DNA of 64,000 bases from Methylobacter sp. (GCA_028716975.1 JAQUOU010000001.1:186001-250000); one strand, 5' to 3'. Shown: positions 27,439 to 37,165, numbered from the stretch's first letter. Notes: generated by a model from the sequence alone, not told the origin. Program-made: numbers and translations.

Positions 27439-28325
27439 TGGCTGTGCTTTTTGAAGGATTGGTAATTGCTCATTTAGGCCAGGGAATTGCTGTTGAATAT
27501 AATGATAAAATCGTTTTGTGCCAAACACTGCGGCGGCTGGAAACTGTCGCAGTGGGCGATAAAGTGTTGTGGTCTCAATCAAGCCCGGATCAAGGCCGCA
27601 TAGAAGAAATTTTACCCAGACGATCGCTATTGATGCGCCCCTCCAGAAACGGCAAAACCAGGCCTGTTGCCGCCAATATCGATACTGTTTTTGTCGTCTT
27701 TGCCGTTGAACCCTATTGTGATTTTTTATTGATCGACCAATATTTGGCTATTTGTGAAAACATGAATGTAGCCGCGGCGTTAGTGATCAATAAAATAGAC
27801 CTCGATAAATCAAACAGCATTGAAAAGGAACTGTTAGACTATCAAAACCTGGGCTATCCGCTTTACCGGGTCAGTGCGGCTGATTCCACTGGAATGCATG
27901 AATTAAAACAGGCATTAAAAGATCAGGTCAATATTTTCGCAGGACAATCCGGCGTCGGTAAATCTTCTTTAACGAATGCCATTATTCCTGATAAAGCGCT
28001 GAAAACCAATACCATTTCAGCCACCACCAAACACGGGCGGCACACCACAACTGCCGCAACGCTGTACCACATGACTGGAGGCGGCGATTTGATTGACAGC
28101 CCCGGCGTTGCAATTTTCGGATTGGCCGGTCTTTCCGAACAGCAACTGGCGTATGGTTATAGAGAATTTCAGCCCCTGCTCGATAACTGCCGGTTTAAAG
28201 ATTGCCGCCATTTTAATGACAAAGGTTGCGCCGTGCGTGTGGCTGCGGAAAAGAATGAGATTTCGATGACTCGATACCAGCGTTTTTTGAAGCTTAGAGA
28301 AAAAATACCGGTGTTGTATTCCTGA
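27438..28325 (+). CDS. rsgA: ribosome small subunit-dependent GTPase RsgA
   Basis: RsgA is a circularly permuted GTPase that checks 30S subunit maturation. Over its 295 residues the motifs come in permuted order: NKID (118-121), GQSGVGKSS (169-177), DSPG (220-223). An OB-fold region comes first, and the zinc knuckle C251, C256, H258, C264 is in CRFKDCRHFNDKGC. The start is GTG at 27438, fixed by the one-base overlap with the protease stop. Confidence 0.96.
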   Translation: MAVLFEGLVIAHLGQGIAVEYNDKIVLCQTLRRLETVAVGDKVLWSQSSPDQGRIEEILPRRSLLMRPSRNGKTRPVAANIDTVFVVFAVEPYCDFLLIDQYLAICENMNVAAALVINKIDLDKSNSIEKELLDYQNLGYPLYRVSAADSTGMHELKQALKDQVNIFAGQSGVGKSSLTNAIIPDKALKTNTISATTKHGRHTTTAATLYHMTGGGDLIDSPGVAIFGLAGLSEQQLAYGYREFQPLLDNCRFKDCRHFNDKGCAVRVAAEKNEISMTRYQRFLKLREKIPVLYS

Positions 28326-28390
28326 GATTAATTTCCTAACTGATGTTACGCAAAAGTGCAGAAATATAGGGTAATCTCTAATAATACAGT

Positions 28391-28462
28391 GCTTCGACAA
28401 GCTCAGCACGAACGGTTCTACTATTATCCATTAAGTTACGTTCGTGCTGAGCTTGTCGAAGC
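28391..28462. repeat. REP-like inverted repeat with 24-base arms
   Basis: Two perfect 24-base inverted arms (28391-28414 and 28439-28462) begin GCTTCGACAAGCTCAGCACG and are separated by 24 bases. This palindrome type, reading CTTCGACAAGCTCAGC, is a common dispersed intergenic repeat in proteobacterial genomes. It lies just after rsgA. A diverged relative flanks and builds the minisatellite at 58177-58320. Confidence 0.85.
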
Positions 28463-28636
28463 ATGAGTGTAACTTAATTTTTAGAGCTTCCCCAAACCCA
28501 GGCATAGCTGAAAATTTGCTATGCTTTAAAATGAAAGATTTCACAGGCTATTGAAAATATTATCTGTAGTAAAGCAGGGTAGATTTTATTATAATACGCT
28601 GTTAAATCAGTCCTTTTCAATACTCCTAGTCAATAC

Positions 28637-28662
28637 AAATAAAGCCACTTTGGGCTTTATTT
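28637..28662. terminator. perfect hairpin in the leader of the large oxidoreductase gene
   Basis: AAATAAAGCC (28637-28646) and GGCTTTATTT (28653-28662) pair perfectly around a 6-base loop, 29 bases before the start codon at 28692. The A/T outer stem resembles a bidirectional terminator, or an attenuator in the leader. No promoter was identified, so I cannot say on which side transcription starts. Confidence 0.5.
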
Positions 28663-28691
28663 GATCAGATCTAAGCTTATCAACAATAAAT

Positions 28692-31600
28692 ATGGCACAA
28701 AACAATCTTACACTTGGAATTTCCGGCTTCAACTACTCGGACTTATATGATGCTGCCCGTCTGAAAGATTTGCTGGATGTGTTCGATGCATCCGTAAAAA
28801 AACATGACGCCGAGCTCTACAACAAATTTGAAGCTTATCGCCAAAATCAGGGAATAGGATTTGAGCCGGAAGCCATATCGGATTTATTAGTGAAAATGGG
28901 GCCTTATGTTGGGCAATTTGTCGCCAGGCTTTTTAATGTTTCAGAGCAGCATCAGGCTCAAAGCCTAAAGATAAAAGACGAATTTGATACCGTTTTCACT
29001 TATAAGAACGAAGTCGTGGCAAAGCTGAATCCAGTCTTTAAAGATCAGGACATCAGTGACTGGGATATTGGCGCTATCCAAAACCGTTTTGAACTGCTTA
29101 TTGCCGCGGGTTTTCCTGAAGCCAATGAAGATAGCGATCCTGAACATCGTGTTGCCCGTGCCGGCGCCTATATCGGACTGCTGTCTACCCATTACAAGCT
29201 GATGGCCAAAGGCAAGGAAAGCAATTACCAAGCCGCGGACCAGACCGCAGAGAATTTACGTTCCAAACTGGCCAATCATAAGCAAGCAGCTGCTGAATTT
29301 AATGAAATCATTGCGGTGAAGGAGCCTGAAGGATTTATCAACGGCCTGATGGATATTGTACAACGCTGGAGTTTTGCGGCGCTAAACGATAACAAACTGG
29401 CTTCGGAATGGCTGAGTTTCAAATTTCCTGAAAAACGTGATTTCGAACATCTGGTCGAGCACGATACGGTAGACCGCGGCGAATATACCGCCTGGATGGG
29501 CGAGCTGGAACACCGCCGCCGCCGTGACGGCTTTAAACTGACTGATCCACGCTTTAACCAACGGCAGGTTTTATCTGAAGTGGATCATTGCATCTATTGC
29601 CACGAACGCGACACCGACTCGTGCTCCAAAGGCATGCGTAATAAAAAAACCAATACCTTTAAAGTTGATCCGTTGGGTGTGACAACCACAGGCTGTCCGT
29701 TGGATGAAAAAATCTCGGAAATGCATCTGGTTAAACGCAATGGCGACAATATCGGCGCATTGGCAATTATTATTATTGACAACCCGATGTGCCCGGGCAC
29801 CGGCCATCGAATCTGTAATGATTGCATGAAGGGCTGTATCTATCAAAAAACCGACCCTGTCAACATTCCGCAAATTGAGACGAATGTATTGACTGAAGTT
29901 TTATTCATGCCTTATGGATTTGAAATCTACAGTTTGCTGACACGCTGGAATCCTTTGAATGTCAAGCGTCCGACCATGCTGCCTTATAATGGCAAAAATG
30001 CGCTGGTTGTAGGTTTGGGGCCGGCGGGCTACACCATGAGTCATTATTTATTGAATGAAGGCTTCGGCGTCGCGGGAATTGATGCCTTAAAACTGGAGCC
30101 TTTACCCCTGGAATTAACCGGCGATAGTGAAAATTTACCTACTCCGATCGTTGATTTTAGCGAGCTCTATGAACAACTGGATCAGCGTATTCTGGCTGGT
30201 TTTGGCGGCGTGGCTGAATACGGCATTACCGTACGCTGGGACAAAAACTTTCTTAAAGTCATTTATCTTACATTGCTGAGGCGTGAGACGTTTCGCGCAT
30301 ACGGCGGCGTGCGTTTTGGCGGCACAATCACGATTGAAGACGCATGGAAAAGAGGCTTTGACCATATCTGTATCGCTTCCGGTGCAGGTAAACCCACTAT
30401 TATTGACCTGAAAAATAACCTTATACGCGGTATCCGCAAAGCCTCCGATTTTCTGATGGCTCTGCAATTAACAGGCGCCGCCAAAACGTCATCTCTGGCC
30501 AATCTGCAGGTGCGCCTGCCTGCCGGAGTTATTGGCGGCGGCTTGACTGCTATTGATACGTCCACGGAACTGATGGCGTACTATCCGGTGCAGGTTGAAA
30601 AAATCCTGAACCGCTATGAAGTCCTGGTTGATATCTATGGCGAACAAACCGTTCGCAGCCGTTACGATAAAGAAGAAACTCTTATTCTTGACGAATTTCT
30701 GACTCACGGCAAAGAAATTCGCGCCGAACGCCAACGCGCCAAAGCCGCCGGTGAACAACCGAATTTTCAACCGCTGCTGGAAAAATGGGGTGGTGTTACG
30801 CTGTTTTACCGCAAAGGCATGAAAGATGCTCCCGCCTACCGGCAAAACCACGAAGAAATTGCCGAAGCGCTGGAAGAAGGTATTGCGTTAGCCGAAGGCA
30901 TGAGTCCTCAGAGTGCATTGGCGGATGAATACGGACATCTTAATGCCGTGGAATTTGAAAAACTGGTTTTGGAAAGCGGCCGCTGGATAAGCTCAGGTCA
31001 GATTGTCAACGTGGCGTTACGCAGCCTGTATATTGCCGCCGGTACTTCGCCGAATACCATTTATCAAAGCGAGTATCCCGATACCTTTAAAATGGATAAG
31101 CATTTCTTTCAACGCTATGAGCCGGAATGGGTCAATGGCGAATGGGAGTTGGTGGCCATGAGCGATGAAACCGCGCCTAAACTGGGTAAACCTGCGCCGC
31201 TAACATCCTATCGCAAAGACGGCAAATTCATCAGTTTCTATGGTGACAATCATCCTGTGTATGCCGGCAACGTAGTAAAAGCCATGGCCAGTGCGAAAGA
31301 TGGTTATCCTTATGTAGTCAAATTATTTGAAAAAGAACTGGCAAACCTGAGTCCTGCCCAACAGCTTGAGCGTAATGCCGCGTTAAGGAAATTATTTGCC
31401 GACTTGGACGAAGCTTTCACTGCCACTATTGTGGCAATTAACCGGCTGACCCCAACCATTATAGAAGTTGTGGTTAAAGCACCGCTGGCGGCTGAAAAAT
31501 TCCGTCCCGGACAATTTTATCGCGTACAGAACTTTGAAGCCTTGGCGCCGGTTGAGGAAGGCACGGTGCTGACGGCAGAAGGCTTGGCGCTTACCGGCGC

Positions 31601-32429
31601 CGAAGTCGATAAGGAAAAAGGAACCATTTCATTGATCGCGCTGGAGATGGGTTCATCCTCACGCCTTTGTGCAACCTGGAAAATAGGTGATCCTCTGGTG
31701 ATTATGGGCGTGACGGGAACACCGACAGAAATACCTGCCGGTCAAACGGTACTTTTGATTGGCGGCGGCCTGGGCAATGCTGTTTTGTTCTCAATCGGTA
31801 AAGCCTTAAGAGCTGCCGGTAACCGCGTGATCTATTTTGCCGGTTATAAATACCGGCAGGATGTTTTCAAGATTGAAGATATAGAGGCGGCTTCCGACAT
31901 TACTATTTGGTCAGTGGATAAAATTCCCGGCGTTGAAGCTATACCGCCCACTCGGCCCCAGGATAAAACGTTTGTCGGTAATATCCTGGAATGCATGGTG
32001 GCTTATGCGGAAGGTGAATTGGGCGATCAACCTATTTCGCTGGCTGAAGTCGATCACCTGATAGTCATCGGTTCAGACCGGATGATGTCGGCAGTCAAAG
32101 ACGCCCGTTTCAATGTCTTGAAACCCTATCTGACTAAGGTTCAACACGCAATCGGTTCCATCAATTCGCCTATGCAATGCATGATGAAAGGGATTTGTGC
32201 TCAATGCCTGTGCAAACACATAGATGCTGAAACCGGGAAAGAATATTTTGTCTACTCCTGCTATAACCAGGATCAGGATTTGGACCGGGTCGACTTCAAA
32301 CATCTGAATGCCCGTCTCCGGCAAAATACGGTGCAGGAAAAACTTTCAAACCTGTGGCTGGATTATTTGCTGGAAAAACAACGGACAAAAAATACTATAC
32401 CTAAAGCAACACTGGAGCGGCAGGTTTAG
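28692..32429 (+). CDS. 1245-residue flavin/iron-sulfur pyridine-nucleotide oxidoreductase
   Basis: This is a multi-domain redox protein without a name I can assign. Residues 1-280 are helical and unrecognised. Residues 300-382 hold eight Cys: C300, C303 and C311 in CIYCHERDTDSC, C335, C367, and C375, C378 and C382 in CNDCMKGC, suggesting iron-sulfur clusters. From 437 a GltD-like FAD/NAD fold begins (VVGLGPAGYTMSHYLL), with a second dinucleotide motif near GVIGGGLTAIDTSTELM. The last 300 residues resemble a ferredoxin-NADP reductase/PyrK module (FRPGQFYRVQNF, LIGGGLGNAVLF) and end with a Cys cluster (C1163, C1169, C1172, C1174, C1190) like the PyrK [2Fe-2S] site. It looks able to pass electrons between NAD(P)H, flavins and an unknown acceptor. 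It stands alone with a hairpin in its leader. Confidence 0.8.
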   Translation: MAQNNLTLGISGFNYSDLYDAARLKDLLDVFDASVKKHDAELYNKFEAYRQNQGIGFEPEAISDLLVKMGPYVGQFVARLFNVSEQHQAQSLKIKDEFDTVFTYKNEVVAKLNPVFKDQDISDWDIGAIQNRFELLIAAGFPEANEDSDPEHRVARAGAYIGLLSTHYKLMAKGKESNYQAADQTAENLRSKLANHKQAAAEFNEIIAVKEPEGFINGLMDIVQRWSFAALNDNKLASEWLSFKFPEKRDFEHLVEHDTVDRGEYTAWMGELEHRRRRDGFKLTDPRFNQRQVLSEVDHCIYCHERDTDSCSKGMRNKKTNTFKVDPLGVTTTGCPLDEKISEMHLVKRNGDNIGALAIIIIDNPMCPGTGHRICNDCMKGCIYQKTDPVNIPQIETNVLTEVLFMPYGFEIYSLLTRWNPLNVKRPTMLPYNGKNALVVGLGPAGYTMSHYLLNEGFGVAGIDALKLEPLPLELTGDSENLPTPIVDFSELYEQLDQRILAGFGGVAEYGITVRWDKNFLKVIYLTLLRRETFRAYGGVRFGGTITIEDAWKRGFDHICIASGAGKPTIIDLKNNLIRGIRKASDFLMALQLTGAAKTSSLANLQVRLPAGVIGGGLTAIDTSTELMAYYPVQVEKILNRYEVLVDIYGEQTVRSRYDKEETLILDEFLTHGKEIRAERQRAKAAGEQPNFQPLLEKWGGVTLFYRKGMKDAPAYRQNHEEIAEALEEGIALAEGMSPQSALADEYGHLNAVEFEKLVLESGRWISSGQIVNVALRSLYIAAGTSPNTIYQSEYPDTFKMDKHFFQRYEPEWVNGEWELVAMSDETAPKLGKPAPLTSYRKDGKFISFYGDNHPVYAGNVVKAMASAKDGYPYVVKLFEKELANLSPAQQLERNAALRKLFADLDEAFTATIVAINRLTPTIIEVVVKAPLAAEKFRPGQFYRVQNFEALAPVEEGTVLTAEGLALTGAEVDKEKGTISLIALEMGSSSRLCATWKIGDPLVIMGVTGTPTEIPAGQTVLLIGGGLGNAVLFSIGKALRAAGNRVIYFAGYKYRQDVFKIEDIEAASDITIWSVDKIPGVEAIPPTRPQDKTFVGNILECMVAYAEGELGDQPISLAEVDHLIVIGSDRMMSAVKDARFNVLKPYLTKVQHAIGSINSPMQCMMKGICAQCLCKHIDAETGKEYFVYSCYNQDQDLDRVDFKHLNARLRQNTVQEKLSNLWLDYLLEKQRTKNTIPKATLERQV

Positions 32430-32593
32430 TAACTATGCTGCCACTATATCCGGGATGGAAATCCGTTCCGGGTATATTATCTTTCTTATACCCGGATTTA
32501 TGGAACAAGAAACATATTCCGAATGCCGGGTAATCCTGAAGTCGCGACAACAGGACAACGCTTAAAATTCCAGTGAGGAGAAAAACAATTTAT

Positions 32594-35419
32594 TCAATGT
32601 AAAGGCCCCGGTTTACCTATATGATATCCCTGCGCATAGTTAATCCCAAACTCGGTTCCAAATTCCTTAAGAATAACCAGGATCGCTTCATTCTCGACAA
32701 AGTCTGCTACTGTTTTTTTTCCAAATGCTTGAGCAGCTCCGGTTAATGCCTTAACAAAAATTTTATCGTCGTCACTTTTATCGATATTCCTGATAAGTGA
32801 ACAATCGATTTTTACATAATCGGCAGGAAAATGTTTTAAACAATAAAATGAAGAAAACCCCATTCCAAAACCATCCAATGCAAACAGGCAACCCAGATCC
32901 CTTATTTGATTAATTAATATCTCAGCCGCTGAAAAATTGGCTACAGTCGACGCTTCGGTAATTTCAATAATAATTTTCCCGGGCATAACTTCGGGAATAT
33001 TCAATAATCGGGAGATATATTCAAAAATTGTCGCGTCATTAAAAGAGCAGCCGGATAAATTTACCGCCAGTTTATAATCCTTGCCCTGACGATTTAACTC
33101 AATGTGTTTTTGTACCACTTTTTTCAGCATTAACCTGTCAACCTTACCTATTAAACCGAGTTCTTCAGCGTGACCAATAAAATCCGCAGGCATAAGCTGA
33201 ACATCGTCCTGCTGTAGACGGATCAGGCATTCAAAGTGATCAATGACATTAGTCTTGATATTAAGAATAGGCTGGTAGAGCAATATAAACTTGTCCTTGA
33301 GAATGGCGTCTTCAATTATTTCCTGCCAATACAGCATCAGGTTTAACTTGACCTGGTAATCGTAGTCAGGAGAAAAGATATGATACTGTTCCCTGCCGGA
33401 TTCCTTGGCCTGATGCACGGCGAGATCGGCATTTGCCAATAGCTCATTAATTGTCAGGCCATGTACAGGAAACATGGCAATACCTATGCTGGCACTGACT
33501 TGGTATGTTTTACCTCGAAAGCTGAAACTATGGGCCATAAGTTCGGCATTGATTTTTCTGGCGATGCAGTCGACACCCGGCACTTCCGAATGATGAATAA
33601 TCAGCGCGAATTCATCTCCTCCTACCCTGCACAGTAAATCAGTTGAGCGTATTGTTTGCCTAAGCACATCAGCGACTTGCACAAGCAAATTATCCCCGAT
33701 TTCATAATCGCTATCATCACTGATAACCTTGAACCGGTCCAGATCCAGGTAGAACAAGGCAACCTGATAACCATGCCGCTTGGCTCGAGCCAGTTCAAGG
33801 GCGAATTCCTCCTGAAATTTCCTGCGATTACCTAATCCGGTCAAATAGTCATAGGCGGACAGCCTGAAGATTTTCTCTTCGGCAATTTTGCTCACACTCA
33901 TATCCACGCCTAGTGTCAGGATAACCGTCTCTTCCCTGAGACTATTGGATTTTAATACCGAATGCAGCCAGGAGGTATCACGTTGGTTGCCGGATTCAGT
34001 CACTAAAAGGCCATCAACCTGAAATCGTTCAGTACGTTCTCCAATTCTTAACTGATTTAATTTCCTGAGATGTTCGCGGTCCGATTCCGGGAGAAAAACA
34101 TCAAATACCTTGCCGATTATTGACCGGCTGTCGGCCTCAAAACTGTCAACTCCGGCCTGGTTAATGGTCAGGATCATCCCATTTAATTTTTGCGTAATGA
34201 TGATAATGGGGGCGACTTCAACTAATTGCCGAATAAAATCCCTTTCAATGGCAAGATCCTGACTTTTCTCCATCAACATGAAGGTATTGTTGCGCACTTC
34301 CCGTACCAGATGTTCCAGCTGGTCTGTCAAGGTCAAGGCCGTATGATTTAACTTATCCAGCTCATCGTAGCCCACCGTAAAATTTTTCTTGATTGATATT
34401 TCTTTTCTAAATCTATCATATTGATTCTGTGATAATAAAGGCAATGCTTGTGAGAGCATTGCCACACGGCCTAAAGACAAATGCAGCACGAGTATCAGTA
34501 ATATTAACGAACCCGATAGGCTGATAATTCCATATAACCATACGTGTTTGAGGTTTTTATCAAGATCCTCGACATCTGAAGTAATATCATCCACCAACAG
34601 GAAAAACGGCGAACTGAAGGTCGTATTCTGCTGAACAGGGAGCACTCTGACTTCAAAAACAGAACCAGCCATTTTTACCGTTTTACTGTGAGCCCAAAGT
34701 TCAGCTATTGTGTAATTACGGGAGATATATTCAAAGACCGGCACATTTTTATCAGGTAATGTCATTCCCCACAGCTTGTAACCCCACTGTTGTTTTTCAG
34801 CTGTATCACTATCGCCAACAGTGGCATCTGCAACTAAAACACCAATATCTGAGCTTGTTGCACGCTTGTATTTAATAATAACATCGGCAAATGAACGTAT
34901 CACGCTGAAAGCGCCGGTTGCTTCCGACTTGCCGATTACCGGGATAATGGTTTGCTGATAACAGTTATCGGAACAAAATATCTGATGTTCAGGTGTTTCA
35001 TTTAGCAATACCTGCTTAACCTTTGATGCCGAAGTTAAGAGTTGGCTGCCCCAGGACTTAAGCATGACAGCCTGATGATTAAAAAAAGTAACATTCTCCA
35101 TGCCCCAGCTTAATTGCCACTGCGACCAATTTTCATCAAGCGCGGGTATATGATGCTGCGGATTTTCTTCGTAGGACGAAAACTCTTTAACCATGGCCAG
35201 CAATTCTGCAAATTGCTCCAGAACCAAAAAGGAATCTTCGGTTAATGCCTTGGCAACGTTGATATGGCTGTCCTGAATATTTTTTCGATCAATCGTAAAT
35301 TCATCGATAGCCTTCAAATATGAAACATAGGAAAAAACACTATGTAATACAAGAAATACTCCGCCAGACAGGATTGCTAATTTCCATCTCAGACTAAAAA
35401 AAAATCGGTTATTTCCCAT
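32594..35419 (-). CDS. periplasmic-sensor PAS-GGDEF-EAL signalling protein
   Basis: This 941-residue c-di-GMP protein has a membrane segment at about 12-32, a periplasmic sensor domain about 33-292, a second membrane segment about 294-314 and a linker. A PAS domain (about 395-510), GGDEF (about 520-685) and EAL (about 700-935) follow. The GGDEF motif (600-604) is intact, but the usual FKxIND is FKVISDD and the usual GHxxGD is DYEIGD. In the EAL domain the name motif reads ECL (730-732), which keeps the Glu, yet the metal loop DDFG is DGFG (D849, G850), so phosphodiesterase activity is doubtful. It is the last gene of a three-gene operon, 8 bases after the porin. Confidence 0.9.
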   Translation of the reverse strand: MGNNRFFFSLRWKLAILSGGVFLVLHSVFSYVSYLKAIDEFTIDRKNIQDSHINVAKALTEDSFLVLEQFAELLAMVKEFSSYEENPQHHIPALDENWSQWQLSWGMENVTFFNHQAVMLKSWGSQLLTSASKVKQVLLNETPEHQIFCSDNCYQQTIIPVIGKSEATGAFSVIRSFADVIIKYKRATSSDIGVLVADATVGDSDTAEKQQWGYKLWGMTLPDKNVPVFEYISRNYTIAELWAHSKTVKMAGSVFEVRVLPVQQNTTFSSPFFLLVDDITSDVEDLDKNLKHVWLYGIISLSGSLILLILVLHLSLGRVAMLSQALPLLSQNQYDRFRKEISIKKNFTVGYDELDKLNHTALTLTDQLEHLVREVRNNTFMLMEKSQDLAIERDFIRQLVEVAPIIIITQKLNGMILTINQAGVDSFEADSRSIIGKVFDVFLPESDREHLRKLNQLRIGERTERFQVDGLLVTESGNQRDTSWLHSVLKSNSLREETVILTLGVDMSVSKIAEEKIFRLSAYDYLTGLGNRRKFQEEFALELARAKRHGYQVALFYLDLDRFKVISDDSDYEIGDNLLVQVADVLRQTIRSTDLLCRVGGDEFALIIHHSEVPGVDCIARKINAELMAHSFSFRGKTYQVSASIGIAMFPVHGLTINELLANADLAVHQAKESGREQYHIFSPDYDYQVKLNLMLYWQEIIEDAILKDKFILLYQPILNIKTNVIDHFECLIRLQQDDVQLMPADFIGHAEELGLIGKVDRLMLKKVVQKHIELNRQGKDYKLAVNLSGCSFNDATIFEYISRLLNIPEVMPGKIIIEITEASTVANFSAAEILINQIRDLGCLFALDGFGMGFSSFYCLKHFPADYVKIDCSLIRNIDKSDDDKIFVKALTGAAQAFGKKTVADFVENEAILVILKEFGTEFGINYAQGYHIGKPGPLH

Positions 35420-35427
35420 TCTTTTGG

Positions 35428-36624
35428 CTAAAACTTAAAAGACAACTGCAATCCATACAAATCCCAGTCCTGAGTGGTCGGTCGTGTATCCGGATTATTG
35501 TCGGCCTGAGACAGCCAAGCCGTACCGTGAACCCGATGGTAGTCCGCTCTTACCATCCAGGATGGACTTATATCCCAACGCACACCGAATACCCAGTCGT
35601 TCGCAAAACTGGAATGCCGCTGATAGCCCAGTGCAGCAGCGCCATCTCCGCGTTTGTCACTCTTATCAACATAAATGACATCATAACGGACGGTTGCCTG
35701 AAATTGCGGCAAAAACTGATAGCTTCCCTGAACATACCAGCTCTCCGTTATGAATTTACCCCCCGGCGCAAAAGCGCCGAAGGTATTCCATCGATAATTA
35801 TACTCGCCGGTCAGGGTGAATTTTTCTCCGTTATACTGCGCGGAAAACAATAACGGCTGTATACGGGTCGTGCTGGGCAATATTGCTTCACCTGCTGCAG
35901 GGCGATAGTCAAGCTCAAGATCCATATAACTTACTGCAAAAATATATTCGCCCCCATTAATTTCATACATAAGTTGCGTAGCAATTGCAGGCTCCCCTTC
36001 AAGTTCACCTTTAGCATCTCCTCTACCGAGTATGATGGATTGGATTTCCCGATGATCCTTTAATGGCATGCCAACATTAAATTTAAAGGAAAAATCACCA
36101 TAACGTGTATCCTGTTCTGCATAAAAGGAGCCGCCATCTGCGGAAAGCAATAACGAGCGTGAACGATCAAAATAGATCCCCTGGGGCAACAGTATGGTCG
36201 GATGAGTAAAAGAAACATCGCGGGTTTCATTATATAAACCGAACGGAATTTTAATCCGCCCGCCCCGAATGCCTATCCGGCCGCTTTTATAGTTGAATAA
36301 TGTTAAATCCGCCAAACCGAAATCAAGCCTGACGCTACCCGGATCAATATCTCCGGCACGGCGATATAACCCTTGCGCGGCAAATCTTAATCTGTCAAAC
36401 GGTTGATAAGCTGCATTCAAACCGATTTCTGTCAATCCAGGGCTTATGCCATCATCGCTTTGCCCAAATACATTATTATCTGATGAGTGGAAAAAACCCT
36501 GGCTTAAAAAGCCGTGAAACTGAATTTCTTCCGGCAATAAATCCGCTTTTCCCGCATTGGACAAGGAAAACAAGACAAAAAACACGATCCTGTTATTGAT
36601 ATTTAAATAAGCGTATTTTTTCAT
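35428..36624 (-). CDS. outer-membrane porin-like beta-barrel protein
   Basis: The 398-residue protein has a probable signal peptide (RIVFFVLFSLSNAGKA) and then alternating aromatic/polar strands typical of a beta barrel. It ends in LQLSFKF, with the C-terminal Phe required for barrel assembly. Blocks such as IQFHGFLSQGFFHSS, RGGRIKIPFGLYNETRDVSFTHP and QFQATVRYDVIYVD resemble phosphate-selective-type or uncharacterised porins. It overlaps the upstream binding-protein gene by 32 bases and is followed by the GGDEF-EAL gene, so the three are probably co-expressed. The solute is unknown. Confidence 0.8.
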   Translation of the reverse strand: MKKYAYLNINNRIVFFVLFSLSNAGKADLLPEEIQFHGFLSQGFFHSSDNNVFGQSDDGISPGLTEIGLNAAYQPFDRLRFAAQGLYRRAGDIDPGSVRLDFGLADLTLFNYKSGRIGIRGGRIKIPFGLYNETRDVSFTHPTILLPQGIYFDRSRSLLLSADGGSFYAEQDTRYGDFSFKFNVGMPLKDHREIQSIILGRGDAKGELEGEPAIATQLMYEINGGEYIFAVSYMDLELDYRPAAGEAILPSTTRIQPLLFSAQYNGEKFTLTGEYNYRWNTFGAFAPGGKFITESWYVQGSYQFLPQFQATVRYDVIYVDKSDKRGDGAAALGYQRHSSFANDWVFGVRWDISPSWMVRADYHRVHGTAWLSQADNNPDTRPTTQDWDLYGLQLSFKF

Positions 36625-37051
36625 TATCCGGTCTGCTATTTAAATACCCAATCGAATTAGGCGTATTGGCTATTTCATTAATCATTTCCTGCTCTGAATC
36701 AAGCTGAACGGGTACTGCTCCTGTCCCTGAATAGGTCATTCTGTCCCAAGCCCTCCGTAGTTGGTGAGGAAACATATTCAGGTTATTTTTTACAAAATCT
36801 TTATGGAGAGGGTTGGTGTCAGATAAACAAAATACTTTTATTTGCTCGCCATTAGGCCAAAATCTCTGCCGCATAGTAAAAACTGCCCGAGCATCCATCA
36901 ATGAATACCGCTCAGTAGGCACAGTTTGGTTGACTATGATCTCAGCAGCACGCAGTACTGGAGAATACGTTGCAAAAGCAATAATCATGCATATAAAGCT
37001 AATTACCAGTTTGCCATATTCAAACTGCTGACATATCAATATTCTCAGCAC
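36593..37051 (-). CDS. PstS-like periplasmic substrate-binding domain protein
   Basis: This 152-residue protein has an N-terminal hydrophobic signal (about 14-35, ending VLRAAE). It then carries a half-size PstS-type binding fold: IIVNQTVPTERYSLMDARAVFTMRQRFWPNGEQI, HKDFVKNNL, RAWDRMTYSGTG, and NEIANTPNSIGYLN near the end. Small proteins of this type are often annotated as phosphate ABC transporter substrate-binding protein, but no transporter is nearby. As first gene of the operon with a porin and a sensor GGDEF-EAL protein, it may be the ligand-binding part of a signalling route (inference). Confidence 0.75.
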   Translation of the reverse strand: MLRILICQQFEYGKLVISFICMIIAFATYSPVLRAAEIIVNQTVPTERYSLMDARAVFTMRQRFWPNGEQIKVFCLSDTNPLHKDFVKNNLNMFPHQLRRAWDRMTYSGTGAVPVQLDSEQEMINEIANTPNSIGYLNSRPDNEKIRLFKYQ

Positions 37052-37165
37052 TGCTATTATCTAACGCCGTCTGTCATTATTATAGGCTAGCTTATGAATA
37101 ATAATCAGCATAAGCTTTCCTGATTACGTATAACTTTCAGTCGAAGCAGCCAACCCTTCAGCTCC

